Assembly (NCBI GenBank): GCA_029262375.1
Contig: JAJCZM010000018.1
Location: 124,001-188,000, forward strand
Length of the DNA: 64,000 nucleotides
DNA from: Deltaproteobacteria bacterium
Lineage (GTDB): Bacteria > Desulfobacterota > Binatia > UBA1149 > SPBQ01
Reading direction: 5' to 3'
Part shown: piece by piece, positions 53,723 through 62,468 of the stretch
Layout: each line of letters opens with the position of its first letter
Numbering within the stretch: the stretch's first letter is position 1
The notes under the pieces: model-generated
What the model was told of the DNA's origin: nothing
Databases searched by the model: none
Seen by the model: only the letters and a program-made list of their open reading frames with translations
Made by a program: the position numbers and the translations under genes

Positions 53723-56146
53723 CTATCGCGACTCGCCGGCACGGGCTTGCTGGATGAGACTCCAGATCCGGTTCGGTGCCGCGGGCACTTCATGGGCCTT
53801 GATGCCCAGCGGAGAGAGCGCATCGTTGATGGCGCACATGATCGCAGCCGGCGTGGTATGCATCGATCCTTCGCCTGCGCCTTTGGCACCGAGCGGCGTG
53901 AACGGCGACGGCGTCACCAGCGCCTTCTTCTCGGTCATCGGCACTTCGTAGACCGACGGCATGAGGTAATCCATGAAGGTAGAGGTCAGTAGCTGCCCGC
54001 CTTCGTCGTAAACGTACTCTTCGAGCAACGCGGCACCTACACCTTGCGCGACGCCGCCCTGGGTCATGCCTTCCACGTTCGAGGGATTGAGCCGCGTTCC
54101 GCAGTCGTCGACGATGAAATACTTCAGGATCTCGGTATGACCGGTCTCGATATCCACTTCGACCAGCACGACGTGACAGGCGTTCGCTGCCGTAAGATAG
54201 CTCTTCGCGCGACCTTGGTCGTCCGCCTGCGTGCGACCGGCCGCCGTCCACGCGAAGGTCGCCTGCGGACTGGGGTCCATGCCTGGCGGCAGGAGATCGC
54301 TGCGCGCCAAAATCGCGCCGGCAACTTCGGCGAAGTGCATCTTCGCATCGGGCATGCCCTTGATGCGGCAAAAGCCGTCCATGAATTCGATGTTCTCACG
54401 CTCGGTTTGCATGAGAACGGCGGCAACCGTGCAGAGCTTGTCGACCAGCATCTCGGCGGCGCCCAGGCTCGCGCCGGTAATGGCCACACCGAGCCTGCTG
54501 CCGCCGGGGCCGAAGTGCGGCGGTGCGCTTAACGTGTCTTGATAGACGATCTCAATGTCAGCCATCTCGACGTTGAAGTAGTCGGCGAGAACCTGCGTGA
54601 CGACGGTGTATTGGCCCTGGCCTTCGAGCGAAAAACCCAGCTTGCAGGTAATCTTGCCCATGATGTCGATGGCGATGGTTACGCCTTCAGGCACGCCAGT
54701 GCCCTGCACCCCGACGATGGCATAGGCGTTCCAATCGAAGACTCCGGGCTCGATCGTGTTCACGACACCGATGCCGAGATAGCGACCTTCCTGGCGTGCA
54801 CGCGCCTGCTCCTCGCGAAGCGCCTTGTACTGCGACATTTCAAGTACGCCGTCGAGCGCGGCTTCGTATTCGCCACTGTCGTATTCGTTCCCGCTAGGAA
54901 TGATGTACGGAAACTGCGACGGCTGAATGAAGTTCTTGCGACGAATCTCCGTCGGATCCAAGCCCAGCTTGCGCGCCGCAACGTCCATCGTCTGTTCGAG
55001 CGCCCAGTTGTGCGGCGGTGGTCCCATGCCGCGATACGGTGCGCCCGGTAGCTTGTTCGTCACGACCATCGTGAGGTCGTACTCGGCAACCGGTATGGCG
55101 TAACAGCCGACGAAGGCCGCCAACGGTTTCGCTGCAGACACAGTGCCGAACGCTTCGGCAGTCGCACCAAGGTCGTCGAGCAGCTTCACTCGCAGACCGG
55201 TCACTTCACCGTCATTGGTGAGTGCAAGCGAGAGTTCGTAGTGGCGATCCCAAGACTGGCCGGCACCGCCGCCGAGATACTCCATGCGGTCCTCGATCCA
55301 CTTGACGGGACGACCGCCGGCTTTGCGCGAAAGGATGGCGGCGATATCGGGACCGCGAAAGCCGCCCTTCCCGCCGAAGCTGCCTCCGTGCGGCTGGCTG
55401 ATCACACGCACCTTGTTCGACGGAAGGCCCAGCACCACGGCGCGCCCGAGTGCAACGTGCGATTGCGACTGAACGCTCGCCCACAACGTAAGACTGTTCT
55501 CGAGAAGATCCCACTTGCTGATGCAGCCGTAGGTTTCGAGTGGGTTCGCGCCAAGGCGATTCCATCGATACTTCTCGGTAACGACGTGGTCAGCATCGGC
55601 GAAGGCCTGGTCTACCTCACCCCACGTGAACACGCGCTGCATCATCACGTTGGAACCGTGTTCCTCGAAGATCAGCGGACTACCGTCTTGCGCGGCCTTG
55701 TGCGCGTCGACGATGACATCGAGGTTTTCGTATTCGATCTCGATGAGTTCGAGCGCGTCCTCGGCGATGTAGCGGCTGGTTGCCGCGATCGCGGCGACGG
55801 GCTCGCCGACGAAACGAACCTTGTCGGCTGCGAGGCAATAAGCACCCCACCCTTCAGGAGCCGTCGGGGCAGGATTCGTGAGTTCTTTCGCGTCCTTGCC
55901 CGTGGCAACTGAAAGCACGCCTTCGAGTTTCTCGGCCTCGCTGGTATCGATCGATACGATCTTCGCGTGCGGGTGCGGACTGCGCAGGATGGCGCAGTGG
56001 AGCATGCCCGGCAGCACGAGGTCGTCGATGAACTGGGTTCGGCCGGTCAGCAGCGACGGATCTTCGACCCGATTCACTTCTTGCCCGATGAAGCGCGGAT
56101 TGCTGTTGGGCAACTGGTCGATGCTGGTCGGAATCTTCACGCTCAC
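53723..56146 (-). CDS. Molybdenum hydroxylase, large (Moco-binding) subunit
   Basis: The 807-residue xanthine oxidase-family large subunit starts at a GTG after GGGGA. It shows GQEVNRVEDPSLLTG near the N-terminus, QPHGGSFGGKGGFRGPD (Moco region, about 255), APYRGMGPPPHNW (about 370) and the catalytic Glu in GAKGAGEGS (about 770). The CODH form I loop (AYRCSFR) is absent, so CO oxidation is unlikely; hydroxylation of a ring or side-chain CH of an organic substrate is more probable. Last of the three-subunit operon. Confidence 0.93.
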   Translation of the reverse strand: MSVKIPTSIDQLPNSNPRFIGQEVNRVEDPSLLTGRTQFIDDLVLPGMLHCAILRSPHPHAKIVSIDTSEAEKLEGVLSVATGKDAKELTNPAPTAPEGWGAYCLAADKVRFVGEPVAAIAATSRYIAEDALELIEIEYENLDVIVDAHKAAQDGSPLIFEEHGSNVMMQRVFTWGEVDQAFADADHVVTEKYRWNRLGANPLETYGCISKWDLLENSLTLWASVQSQSHVALGRAVVLGLPSNKVRVISQPHGGSFGGKGGFRGPDIAAILSRKAGGRPVKWIEDRMEYLGGGAGQSWDRHYELSLALTNDGEVTGLRVKLLDDLGATAEAFGTVSAAKPLAAFVGCYAIPVAEYDLTMVVTNKLPGAPYRGMGPPPHNWALEQTMDVAARKLGLDPTEIRRKNFIQPSQFPYIIPSGNEYDSGEYEAALDGVLEMSQYKALREEQARARQEGRYLGIGVVNTIEPGVFDWNAYAIVGVQGTGVPEGVTIAIDIMGKITCKLGFSLEGQGQYTVVTQVLADYFNVEMADIEIVYQDTLSAPPHFGPGGSRLGVAITGASLGAAEMLVDKLCTVAAVLMQTERENIEFMDGFCRIKGMPDAKMHFAEVAGAILARSDLLPPGMDPSPQATFAWTAAGRTQADDQGRAKSYLTAANACHVVLVEVDIETGHTEILKYFIVDDCGTRLNPSNVEGMTQGGVAQGVGAALLEEYVYDEGGQLLTSTFMDYLMPSVYEVPMTEKKALVTPSPFTPLGAKGAGEGSMHTTPAAIMCAINDALSPLGIKAHEVPAAPNRIWSLIQQARAGESR

Positions 56147-56160
56147 GCCGATTCCCCGCC

Positions 56161-56661
56161 CTAGCCTTGCGCCGCCGACTTATTCGCCGCGGCCATTTTG
56201 TCGATCGCGGAGCGCACCGCCTTGAAGATCGTCTGATACCCGGTGCAGCGACAGATCTGTCCGCCGAGCACGTCCTTGATCTCTTCATCCGAAGGGTCCG
56301 GGTTGCGGCTGATCATCTCGTAAATCGACATCATGAAACCAGGAGTACAGAAACCGCACTGCAGACCGTGCTCTTCCATGAAAGCCTGTTGAATCGGATG
56401 CAACTCGGATCCCGGCGCCAGACCTTCAACGGTAGAGATCTCGCTGCCATCGGCCTGCACCGCGAGCATGATGCAGGAGCGCACCGCGTTGCCGTTCCAG
56501 AGTATGGTGCAAGCACCGCATACACCGTGCTCACAGCCAACGTGCGTCCCGGTCAGGCCGCAGTTCACGCGCAGGAAATCCACGAGCGTCGTGCGAACGT
56601 CTATCTCGTCGCTGTAGCTCGTGCCGTTGACGTTCATCTGAATCTTTCTCGTAGTGTCCAT
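56161..56661 (-). CDS. Molybdenum hydroxylase, small [2Fe-2S] subunit
   Basis: The product is 166 residues from the ATG at 56661 (an upstream start would overlap the FAD-subunit gene). The N-terminal plant-type ferredoxin cluster is CEHGVCGAC with a later Cys in VRSC. The C-terminal helical-bundle cluster is CGFCTPG with ICRCTGY. Both clusters are complete. It passes electrons from the Moco subunit to the FAD subunit. Confidence 0.95.
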   Translation of the reverse strand: MDTTRKIQMNVNGTSYSDEIDVRTTLVDFLRVNCGLTGTHVGCEHGVCGACTILWNGNAVRSCIMLAVQADGSEISTVEGLAPGSELHPIQQAFMEEHGLQCGFCTPGFMMSIYEMISRNPDPSDEEIKDVLGGQICRCTGYQTIFKAVRSAIDKMAAANKSAAQG

Positions 56662-56674
56662 CGTCGACAGGTCT

Positions 56675-57547
56675 CTACACGGCCGCACGTGCGGTTGCTT
56701 CGGCGAGCGCGCGTTTCGCCATCACGCCGGCCAGCGAACGCCGATACTCGGCGGAAGCGTGTACGTCGCTCAAAGGTTCATCGAGTTCGGCCGCTGCTTT
56801 CGCCGCGACCGCCTCAAACAATGCGTCGCTCGGCTTCTCGCCCGCGAGCAATTGCTCGGCATCGCGCGCCCGTATCGGTGTCGCACCGACCCCGAACAGG
56901 ACCAACCTGCCCGATTCGATCGTGCCACCGCCGGCCAACGTGACGGTGGCCATTGCACCGGCAAGCGCAAAATCGCCGTGGCGGCGGGCCAGTTCTTGTA
57001 AGGAATGGCCGGTACTCGGTCCGAGTGCGGGGATGCGCACCTCGGTAAGTATCTCGGCACCCTCCATCGAAGTCGTGAGGTAGGTAACGAAGAACTCGTC
57101 GGCAGCGATCGTTCGTGCACCGTCGGGTCCGGTCGCAACGATCTCGGCGTCGGTGACCATGACCAACGCGGGCAACTCGGCCGCGGGATCCGCGTGTGCG
57201 ATCGATCCGCCGACGGTGCCTTGATTTCGATTCTGCGGGTGCGCGATGTGCATCGTCGCATCGTATACGAGCGGGAAGCGCTCGCGCACGATCGGCGACA
57301 GTTCGAGCGCGCGTTGGCGCGCCATGCCGCCCACAACCAGGGTGCCGGCTTCTTCGCGCACATGGTCGAGGTCGGGGATCTTGGCCAAATCGATGAGCAA
57401 TTCGGGCCGGGCCAGCCGCATGTTGAGCAGCGGCATCAAGCTCTGACCGCCCGAAAGAATCTTGGCCTCGAACTCATGCTCCTCGAGCAGCCGAACGGCA
57501 TCGTCGAGCGATTTGGGGTCTGCGTACTCGAAAGAAGGAGGCTTCAC
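56675..57547 (-). CDS. Molybdenum hydroxylase, medium FAD-binding subunit
   Basis: The 290-residue product starts at a GTG. FAD-binding motifs AKILSGGQSLMPLLNMRLA (about 32-50) and TVGGSIAHADPAAELPA (about 110-126) are intact, and the CO-dehydrogenase C-terminal domain follows. First gene of the operon in the order M-S-L with 13-14 base gaps. A KstR-type site lies 44 bases before its start codon. Confidence 0.94.
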   Translation of the reverse strand: MKPPSFEYADPKSLDDAVRLLEEHEFEAKILSGGQSLMPLLNMRLARPELLIDLAKIPDLDHVREEAGTLVVGGMARQRALELSPIVRERFPLVYDATMHIAHPQNRNQGTVGGSIAHADPAAELPALVMVTDAEIVATGPDGARTIAADEFFVTYLTTSMEGAEILTEVRIPALGPSTGHSLQELARRHGDFALAGAMATVTLAGGGTIESGRLVLFGVGATPIRARDAEQLLAGEKPSDALFEAVAAKAAAELDEPLSDVHASAEYRRSLAGVMAKRALAEATARAAV

Positions 57548-57590
57548 GGCGGCCAGAAATACACGGCACCACGGCCAATGTCGACTATTG

Positions 57591-57604
57591 TGAAACGTGT
57601 TCTA
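57591..57604. promoter_or_regulatory. KstR-type operator TGAAACGTGTTCTA upstream of the Mo-hydroxylase operon
   Basis: It fits TnnAACnnGTTnnA at all eight fixed positions and contains ACGTGTTCTA, the usual half of mycobacterial KstR sites. It lies 44 bases before the start of the FAD subunit gene and 58 bases past ilvD. Confidence 0.6.
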
Positions 57605-57661
57605 GGCGCACGCGACACAATCGGAACCGCCCCAGCCCCGCTACGCCGCCACTGGGTTGGG

Positions 57662-59416
57662 CTAACCGAGCTTGGCAGAGACGTCGACTTCTTCGTCCCA
57701 CTGGACCGGGCCCTGGTGAGTCACCGCTCCGAGGTGAGCCGGTCCGACACACGCAACGTATTTCTTGAGCACCGCAGAGTCCGGCTTTGCCGCGACATGT
57801 GGGCAGTAGTCGGGCGCCAACGCATCGAGTCGTGCGCGTATTTCGTCGGCAGGGACGAGCAGGTCGATGGAACCGGCCGCGACGTCTACACGAATGCGAT
57901 CGCCCTCGTGGACGGCTGCAATGGGACCGCCGTCGGCAGATTCCGGCCCGACGTAGCCGATACACAGCCCACGACTCGCTCCGGAAAAACGACCGTCGGT
58001 GATCAACGCACACTTCTCGCCGAGTCCCAGTCCGTAGAGGATCGCCGTGCACGCCACCAGTTCGCGCATACCGGGGCCGCCTTTCGGACCTTCGTTGCGA
58101 ATGACGAGGACATCGCCCTCCGCGACACGCCCGCCCAGGATGGCATCGAGGCAGTCCTGCTCGCACTCGAAAATCTTTGCCGGCCCTTCGAGTTCGGTAA
58201 CCACCAACCCCGCACGTTTGATCAACGCCCCTTCGGGAGCCAACGAGCCGCGCAGCACCGCGAGGCCGCCATCTTTGGAGATGGGTTGGCCGATCGGTAC
58301 GACGACGCGTCCATCGGGAGCGGGCGCGCCTTCCAGTTCGGTTGCAAGGGTGTTGCCGGTGACGGTCATGCAGTCACCGTGCAGGTGGCCGCCCTCGAGT
58401 AGTTGTCGCAACAACACCGCCACGCCGCCCGCCGCGTGTAGATCTGCAGCGCGGTAGCGGCCGCCGGGACTCATGTCGCCGATCACCGGGGTTCTCGAAA
58501 ACACCCGCGCGACGTCGTCGAGAGTGAAAGCGATGCCGGCTTCGTTGGCGATGGCGGGAATGTGTAACGCGGCGTTGGTCGAGCCGCCGGTAGCGGACAC
58601 GGCGGCGCAGGCATTCTCGAGACTCTCACGCGTGACGATTTGTCGCGGTCGCGGCCCGTCGCCGAGAACGGCCCGCGTCACGATCGCACCGGCTTCGCGC
58701 ATCATAGATAGACGCGACGAGAAGACTGCCGGCATCGTCGAGGAGCCGAGCATCGCGAGCCCCAGAGCCTCCGAAACCATCCCCATCGTATTGGCCGTGT
58801 ACTGACCGGGACAACAACCGGCAACGGGCCACGCCGCGTGCGCCATCTCTTCGAACTCATCTTGAGGCAAGTCGCCCATGACCACGCGGCCGATCGACTC
58901 GCCCATCGTCATGATGTCGATCTCTTCCCCTTTGTAGTTGCCGGGCAGCGTCGGCCCGCCATGCACGAACACGGCAGGCACGTCGAGGCGTACCATGGCC
59001 ATCATCATACCGGGGAGATTCTTGTCGCAGGCGCCGAGACACAGGAGACCGTCGTACTGGTGGCCGCGAATCGTGAGTTCGATGCTGTCGGCGATGATCT
59101 CGCGCGAGACCAGCGAAAAATGCATTCCGCTATGGCCGTTCACCAGGCCATCGGAAATCGTGACCGTCGTGAACTCCCGGGGCGTACCGCCGGCAGCGTG
59201 GATGCCGATCTTCGCCTGTTCGACCTGATCGCCGAGTTTGAAATTGCAGGGACTCACTTCGGCCTTGGTGGACGCGACGCCGATGAACGGCCGATAGATA
59301 TCGTCGTCGTCGAGCCCCATCGCGTAGAGCATGCTGCGCGCGTGCCCCTTGAGCTTGCCGTGCTTCATGACGGCGGAACGCGTCTGTCCTTTCAGCTTGT
59401 CCCGATCGGTGCTCAT
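57662..59416 (-). CDS. ilvD: Dihydroxy-acid dehydratase
   Basis: The 584-residue Fe-S dehydratase makes 2-keto acids in valine, leucine and isoleucine synthesis. Cluster cysteines are visible in SPCNF (about 55), [11 protein letters not shown] (about 128) and [12 protein letters not shown] (about 200). It has [11 protein letters not shown] (about 280), and [10 protein letters not shown] near residue 480 completes the active site. Length and motif order are typical. AAAGGAGAGG precedes the ATG. It probably ends its own transcript before the Mo-hydroxylase operon. Confidence 0.96.
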   Translation of the reverse strand: MSTDRDKLKGQTRSAVMKHGKLKGHARSMLYAMGLDDDDIYRPFIGVASTKAEVSPCNFKLGDQVEQAKIGIHAAGGTPREFTTVTISDGLVNGHSGMHFSLVSREIIADSIELTIRGHQYDGLLCLGACDKNLPGMMMAMVRLDVPAVFVHGGPTLPGNYKGEEIDIMTMGESIGRVVMGDLPQDEFEEMAHAAWPVAGCCPGQYTANTMGMVSEALGLAMLGSSTMPAVFSSRLSMMREAGAIVTRAVLGDGPRPRQIVTRESLENACAAVSATGGSTNAALHIPAIANEAGIAFTLDDVARVFSRTPVIGDMSPGGRYRAADLHAAGGVAVLLRQLLEGGHLHGDCMTVTGNTLATELEGAPAPDGRVVVPIGQPISKDGGLAVLRGSLAPEGALIKRAGLVVTELEGPAKIFECEQDCLDAILGGRVAEGDVLVIRNEGPKGGPGMRELVACTAILYGLGLGEKCALITDGRFSGASRGLCIGYVGPESADGGPIAAVHEGDRIRVDVAAGSIDLLVPADEIRARLDALAPDYCPHVAAKPDSAVLKKYVACVGPAHLGAVTHQGPVQWDEEVDVSAKLG

Positions 59417-59461
59417 GGCCTCTCCTTTTCAGGGCGGTCGCGGCGGCGGTACTAGTCGTCG

Positions 59462-61144
59462 CTACGCATTCAGTCGCCGATACTTGATACGACGGGGGCG
59501 ATCGGCATCGGCGCCGAGCCGGCGGCGTCTATCCGCTTCGTAGTCCTGGTAGTTGCCTTCGAACCAGACGACCTTGCTGTCACCTTCGAAAGCGAGCATG
59601 TGCGTGGCGATTCGGTCGAGGAACCAGCGATCGTGGCTGATAACGACCGCGCAACCTGCGAACTCGAGCAACGCTTCCTCGAGTGCGCGCAGGGTTTCGA
59701 CGTCGAGATCGTTGGTCGGTTCGTCGAGCAGAAGCAGGTTACCGCCGCTCTTTACGAGTTTGGCAAGATGCAGCCGGTTTCGCTCTCCGCCCGACAACAC
59801 GCCGACCTTCTTTTGCTGATCGGCGCCTTTGAAATTGAACCAGGAGCAGTAGGCTCGTGAGTTCAGTTCACGCTTGCCGACCATCACCAAGTCGTGGCCG
59901 CCGTCGCTGATCTCTTCCCAGACACTGCGATCGCCGTCGAGGTCCTCTCGACTCTGATCGACGTAACTGAGCTCCACCGTGTCGCCGATCTTGAGTGTGC
60001 CGGAGTCCGGCTGTTCCTGACCGGTGAGCAAGCGAAACATCGTGGTCTTGCCCGCGCCGTTGGCTCCAATCACCCCGACTATTCCTCCCGGCGGAAGCTT
60101 GAACGAGAGATCTTCAAAGAGCACGGTTTCGTCGTAGGCCTTAGAGAGCCCATCGGCTTCGATGACGACGTCGCCCAGCCTCGGGCCTGCGGGAATGAAT
60201 ATCTGATTGCGGTCGGGGCCGGTCTGCGCGGCTTCGCTCTCGCTGAGCAGCGACTGGTATTGGTTGATACGCGCCTTGCCCTTCGCCTGCCGGCCGCGCG
60301 GGCTCATCTTGATCCACTCGAGCTCTCGCTGGAGCGTTCGCCGTCGGGTGTCCGCGCCTTTCTCTTCTGCGGCCAGGCGATTCTCTTTCTGCTCCAGCCA
60401 GGAAGAATAGTTTCCCTCCCAGGGAATGCCGGCGCCGCGATCGAGTTCTAGAATCCAGCCTGCGACGTTGTCCAAGAAGTAGCGATCGTGTGTCACCGCG
60501 ACGACCGTGCCTTTGTACTCCTGCAGATATCGCTCGAGCCAGGCGACGGACTCCGCATCGAGATGGTTCGTCGGTTCATCGAGCAACAAGATGTCGGGCT
60601 CGGCGAGCAGCACGCGACACAGCGCCACGCGGCGACGTTCTCCACCCGAGAGCTTCGTCACATCGGCGTCGCCCGGCGGCAATCGAAGCGCGTCCATCGC
60701 AACCTCGACATGGCGGTCGAGATCCCAAGCATCACAGGCTTCGATCTGATCCTGCACGCGGGCTTGTTCGGCCAGCGTCTTCTCCATCAGCTCGTCGTCC
60801 ATCGGCTCGGCGAAGCGAGCGGATATTTCTTCGAAGCGAGTCAGCAACGCGCGCGTCTCGACCACGGCTTCTTCGACGTGCTCGCGCACGTTGCGTTCGG
60901 GATCAAGCTCGGGCTCCTGCGGCACGAAGCCGATCTTCGTGCCGTCTGCTACGAACGCTTCGCCGGAAAATTCCTTATCGACGCCCGCCATGATGCGCAG
61001 CAAGGTGCTCTTGCCGGAACCGTTGGCGCCGAGCACGCCGATCTTCGCGCCGTAAAAAAAAGAGAGCCAGATGCCCTCGAGCAATTTCTTCCCTTGCGGG
61101 CTGACCTTGCCGAGGTCCTTCATCGTGTAAATGAATTGAGCCAA
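59462..61144 (-). CDS. ettA: Energy-dependent translational throttle protein EttA (ABC-F)
   Basis: The 560-residue soluble protein has two ABC ATPase domains and no membrane region. Walker A motifs are GANGSGKST (about 38-46) and GANGAGKTT (about 353-361), with signature [13 protein letters not shown] and [13 protein letters not shown], and the typical EttA N-terminus [13 protein letters not shown]. It gates the ribosome's first elongation step in response to ATP/ADP. The start is a TTG, 11 bases past AAAGGCG. Divergent from the DUF1330 gene. Confidence 0.96.
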   Translation of the reverse strand: MAQFIYTMKDLGKVSPQGKKLLEGIWLSFFYGAKIGVLGANGSGKSTLLRIMAGVDKEFSGEAFVADGTKIGFVPQEPELDPERNVREHVEEAVVETRALLTRFEEISARFAEPMDDELMEKTLAEQARVQDQIEACDAWDLDRHVEVAMDALRLPPGDADVTKLSGGERRRVALCRVLLAEPDILLLDEPTNHLDAESVAWLERYLQEYKGTVVAVTHDRYFLDNVAGWILELDRGAGIPWEGNYSSWLEQKENRLAAEEKGADTRRRTLQRELEWIKMSPRGRQAKGKARINQYQSLLSESEAAQTGPDRNQIFIPAGPRLGDVVIEADGLSKAYDETVLFEDLSFKLPPGGIVGVIGANGAGKTTMFRLLTGQEQPDSGTLKIGDTVELSYVDQSREDLDGDRSVWEEISDGGHDLVMVGKRELNSRAYCSWFNFKGADQQKKVGVLSGGERNRLHLAKLVKSGGNLLLLDEPTNDLDVETLRALEEALLEFAGCAVVISHDRWFLDRIATHMLAFEGDSKVVWFEGNYQDYEADRRRRLGADADRPRRIKYRRLNA

Positions 61145-61199
61145 AGTACGCCTTTGCTACACGCATCGGCCTTAGTTTGGAAGAGAAACTGTGGCAGGA

Positions 61200-61219
61200 T
61201 CCTTCGAACTTCCGAAGGA
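61200..61219 (+). promoter_or_regulatory. Hairpin that hides the ribosome binding site of the DUF1330 gene
   Basis: A 7-bp stem (TCCTTCG, 61200-61206; CGAAGGA, 61213-61219) with a 6-base loop pairs most of the AAGGAG (61215-61220), which is the ribosome site for the ATG at 61227. Confidence 0.45.
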
Positions 61220-61226
61220 GTCTCAA

Positions 61227-61541
61227 ATGGCAGACGTTGGCGTGTACATGGTGGCGAATCTGACGATCCGAGATCGGGATCGGTATCTGCAGTACGAGAA
61301 GGGCTTCTTCCCCATCCTCAAGAAACATGGCGGGAGTTTCGTTACGTTCGATGACTCGATCGCAACCTTCGAAGGAAACAGCCCGCGCGAAGGGCGCGTA
61401 GTGATCTTTCGATTTCCGTCAGAGCAGGCGGCGCGCGCTTGGTACGACGATCCGGACTACCAAACGCTCTCGGAGCACCGACGTGCGGGCGCAGACCTGC
61501 ACTTTCTGACGATGGTTCACGAGCTGCCCGCGCAGCGCTGA
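61227..61541 (+). CDS. DUF1330 family protein
   Basis: The product is 104 residues from the ATG at 61227, seven bases after AAGGAG; the frame extends 12 codons further upstream without a ribosome site. DUF1330 features: GVYMVANLTIRDRDRYLQYE, GGSFVTFDD, and WYDDPDYQTLSEHRRAGAD. Ferredoxin-like (ABM/EthD-type) small protein of unknown function. An alpha/beta hydrolase follows after 21 bases, so a two-gene operon is likely. Confidence 0.9.
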   Translation: MADVGVYMVANLTIRDRDRYLQYEKGFFPILKKHGGSFVTFDDSIATFEGNSPREGRVVIFRFPSEQAARAWYDDPDYQTLSEHRRAGADLHFLTMVHELPAQR

Positions 61542-61562
61542 TGCGAGAGTCCGAGAGACAAA

Positions 61563-62456
61563 ATGCACACAGACCTCGAACTCACCGCGGGCAGCCGACG
61601 TTTCTCTGCGCTCACTTGCGGCGATGTCACAAGTCTCCCGGTTCTGTGTCTTCACGGCTTCCCCGATCACTATCGCAGTTATCGGTTCCAGCTGCCCGCA
61701 CTTGCCGCGGCCGGATACCGCGCCGTCGCCCCAATGATGCGCGGCTACGAGCCGAGCTCACAGGGCCGGCGCCACGTACCCGACTTCCATCCGTTGCAGA
61801 TCACCGACGATGTGATCGCGTGGGCCAAGGAGTTGGGCGGCGGTCAGCCGATTCATCTCGTCGGCCACGATTGGGGCGCGATCGTCGCGTACTCGGCCTG
61901 CGTACGAGAACCCGAATTGTTCCGCAGCGTGACAACCATGGCCGTGCCGCCGATTCATGCGGTCGAGAACGGGATCCGGAGCCATCCGGTTCAGATCGCC
62001 AACTCTTGGTACACGATCTTTTTTCAGCTTCGCGGGCTGGCAGATGCGGTGGTGCGCGCGCGGGACTATGCGTTCATCGAGAAGTTGTGGCGAGACTGGT
62101 CACCCGGATTCCGATGGGAGCCCGACGAAATGGCCGCGCTCAAAGAGACGTTTCGCCAACCGGGCGTATTGTGGAGCGCACTCGCGTACTACCGCGCCAT
62201 GCTCAATCCGTTCTTGCCCGATTCGCGAGCGGCGAGTGCGATGACGCGCAAGCCGGTTCGTGTCCCCATGCTCGCCATCACCGGCGCGACCGACGGCTGC
62301 ATGGACACCAGGCTCTACGACTTCATCGATCCGTCACTACACCCCGCCGGGTTGCGCGTCGAACGCATCGAGGGCGGTGGACACTTCGTCCATCAAGAAA
62401 AACCCGAAGAGATCAACCGGCTGCTCTGCGCATGGTTAGCGGAACACGACGACTGA
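61563..62456 (+). CDS. Alpha/beta hydrolase (epoxide hydrolase/haloalkane dehalogenase type)
   Basis: The 297-residue product has the oxyanion motif HGFPDHYRSYRF (about 31-42) and nucleophile elbow VGHDWGA (about 100-106) in which the nucleophile is Asp. The general-base His is near the C-terminus (EGGGHFVHQEKPEE, about 275). The Asp nucleophile indicates epoxide hydrolase or dehalogenase chemistry rather than ester hydrolysis. Substrate is not known. Confidence 0.92.
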   Translation: MHTDLELTAGSRRFSALTCGDVTSLPVLCLHGFPDHYRSYRFQLPALAAAGYRAVAPMMRGYEPSSQGRRHVPDFHPLQITDDVIAWAKELGGGQPIHLVGHDWGAIVAYSACVREPELFRSVTTMAVPPIHAVENGIRSHPVQIANSWYTIFFQLRGLADAVVRARDYAFIEKLWRDWSPGFRWEPDEMAALKETFRQPGVLWSALAYYRAMLNPFLPDSRAASAMTRKPVRVPMLAITGATDGCMDTRLYDFIDPSLHPAGLRVERIEGGGHFVHQEKPEEINRLLCAWLAEHDD

Positions 62457-62468
62457 CCTAACGGCAAG

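Noticed and set aside
53723-57547. Annotation of the Mo-hydroxylase as aerobic CO dehydrogenase (coxMSL)
   Set aside because: The large subunit has PYRGMG rather than the Cys-containing AYRCSFR loop of form I CO dehydrogenase.
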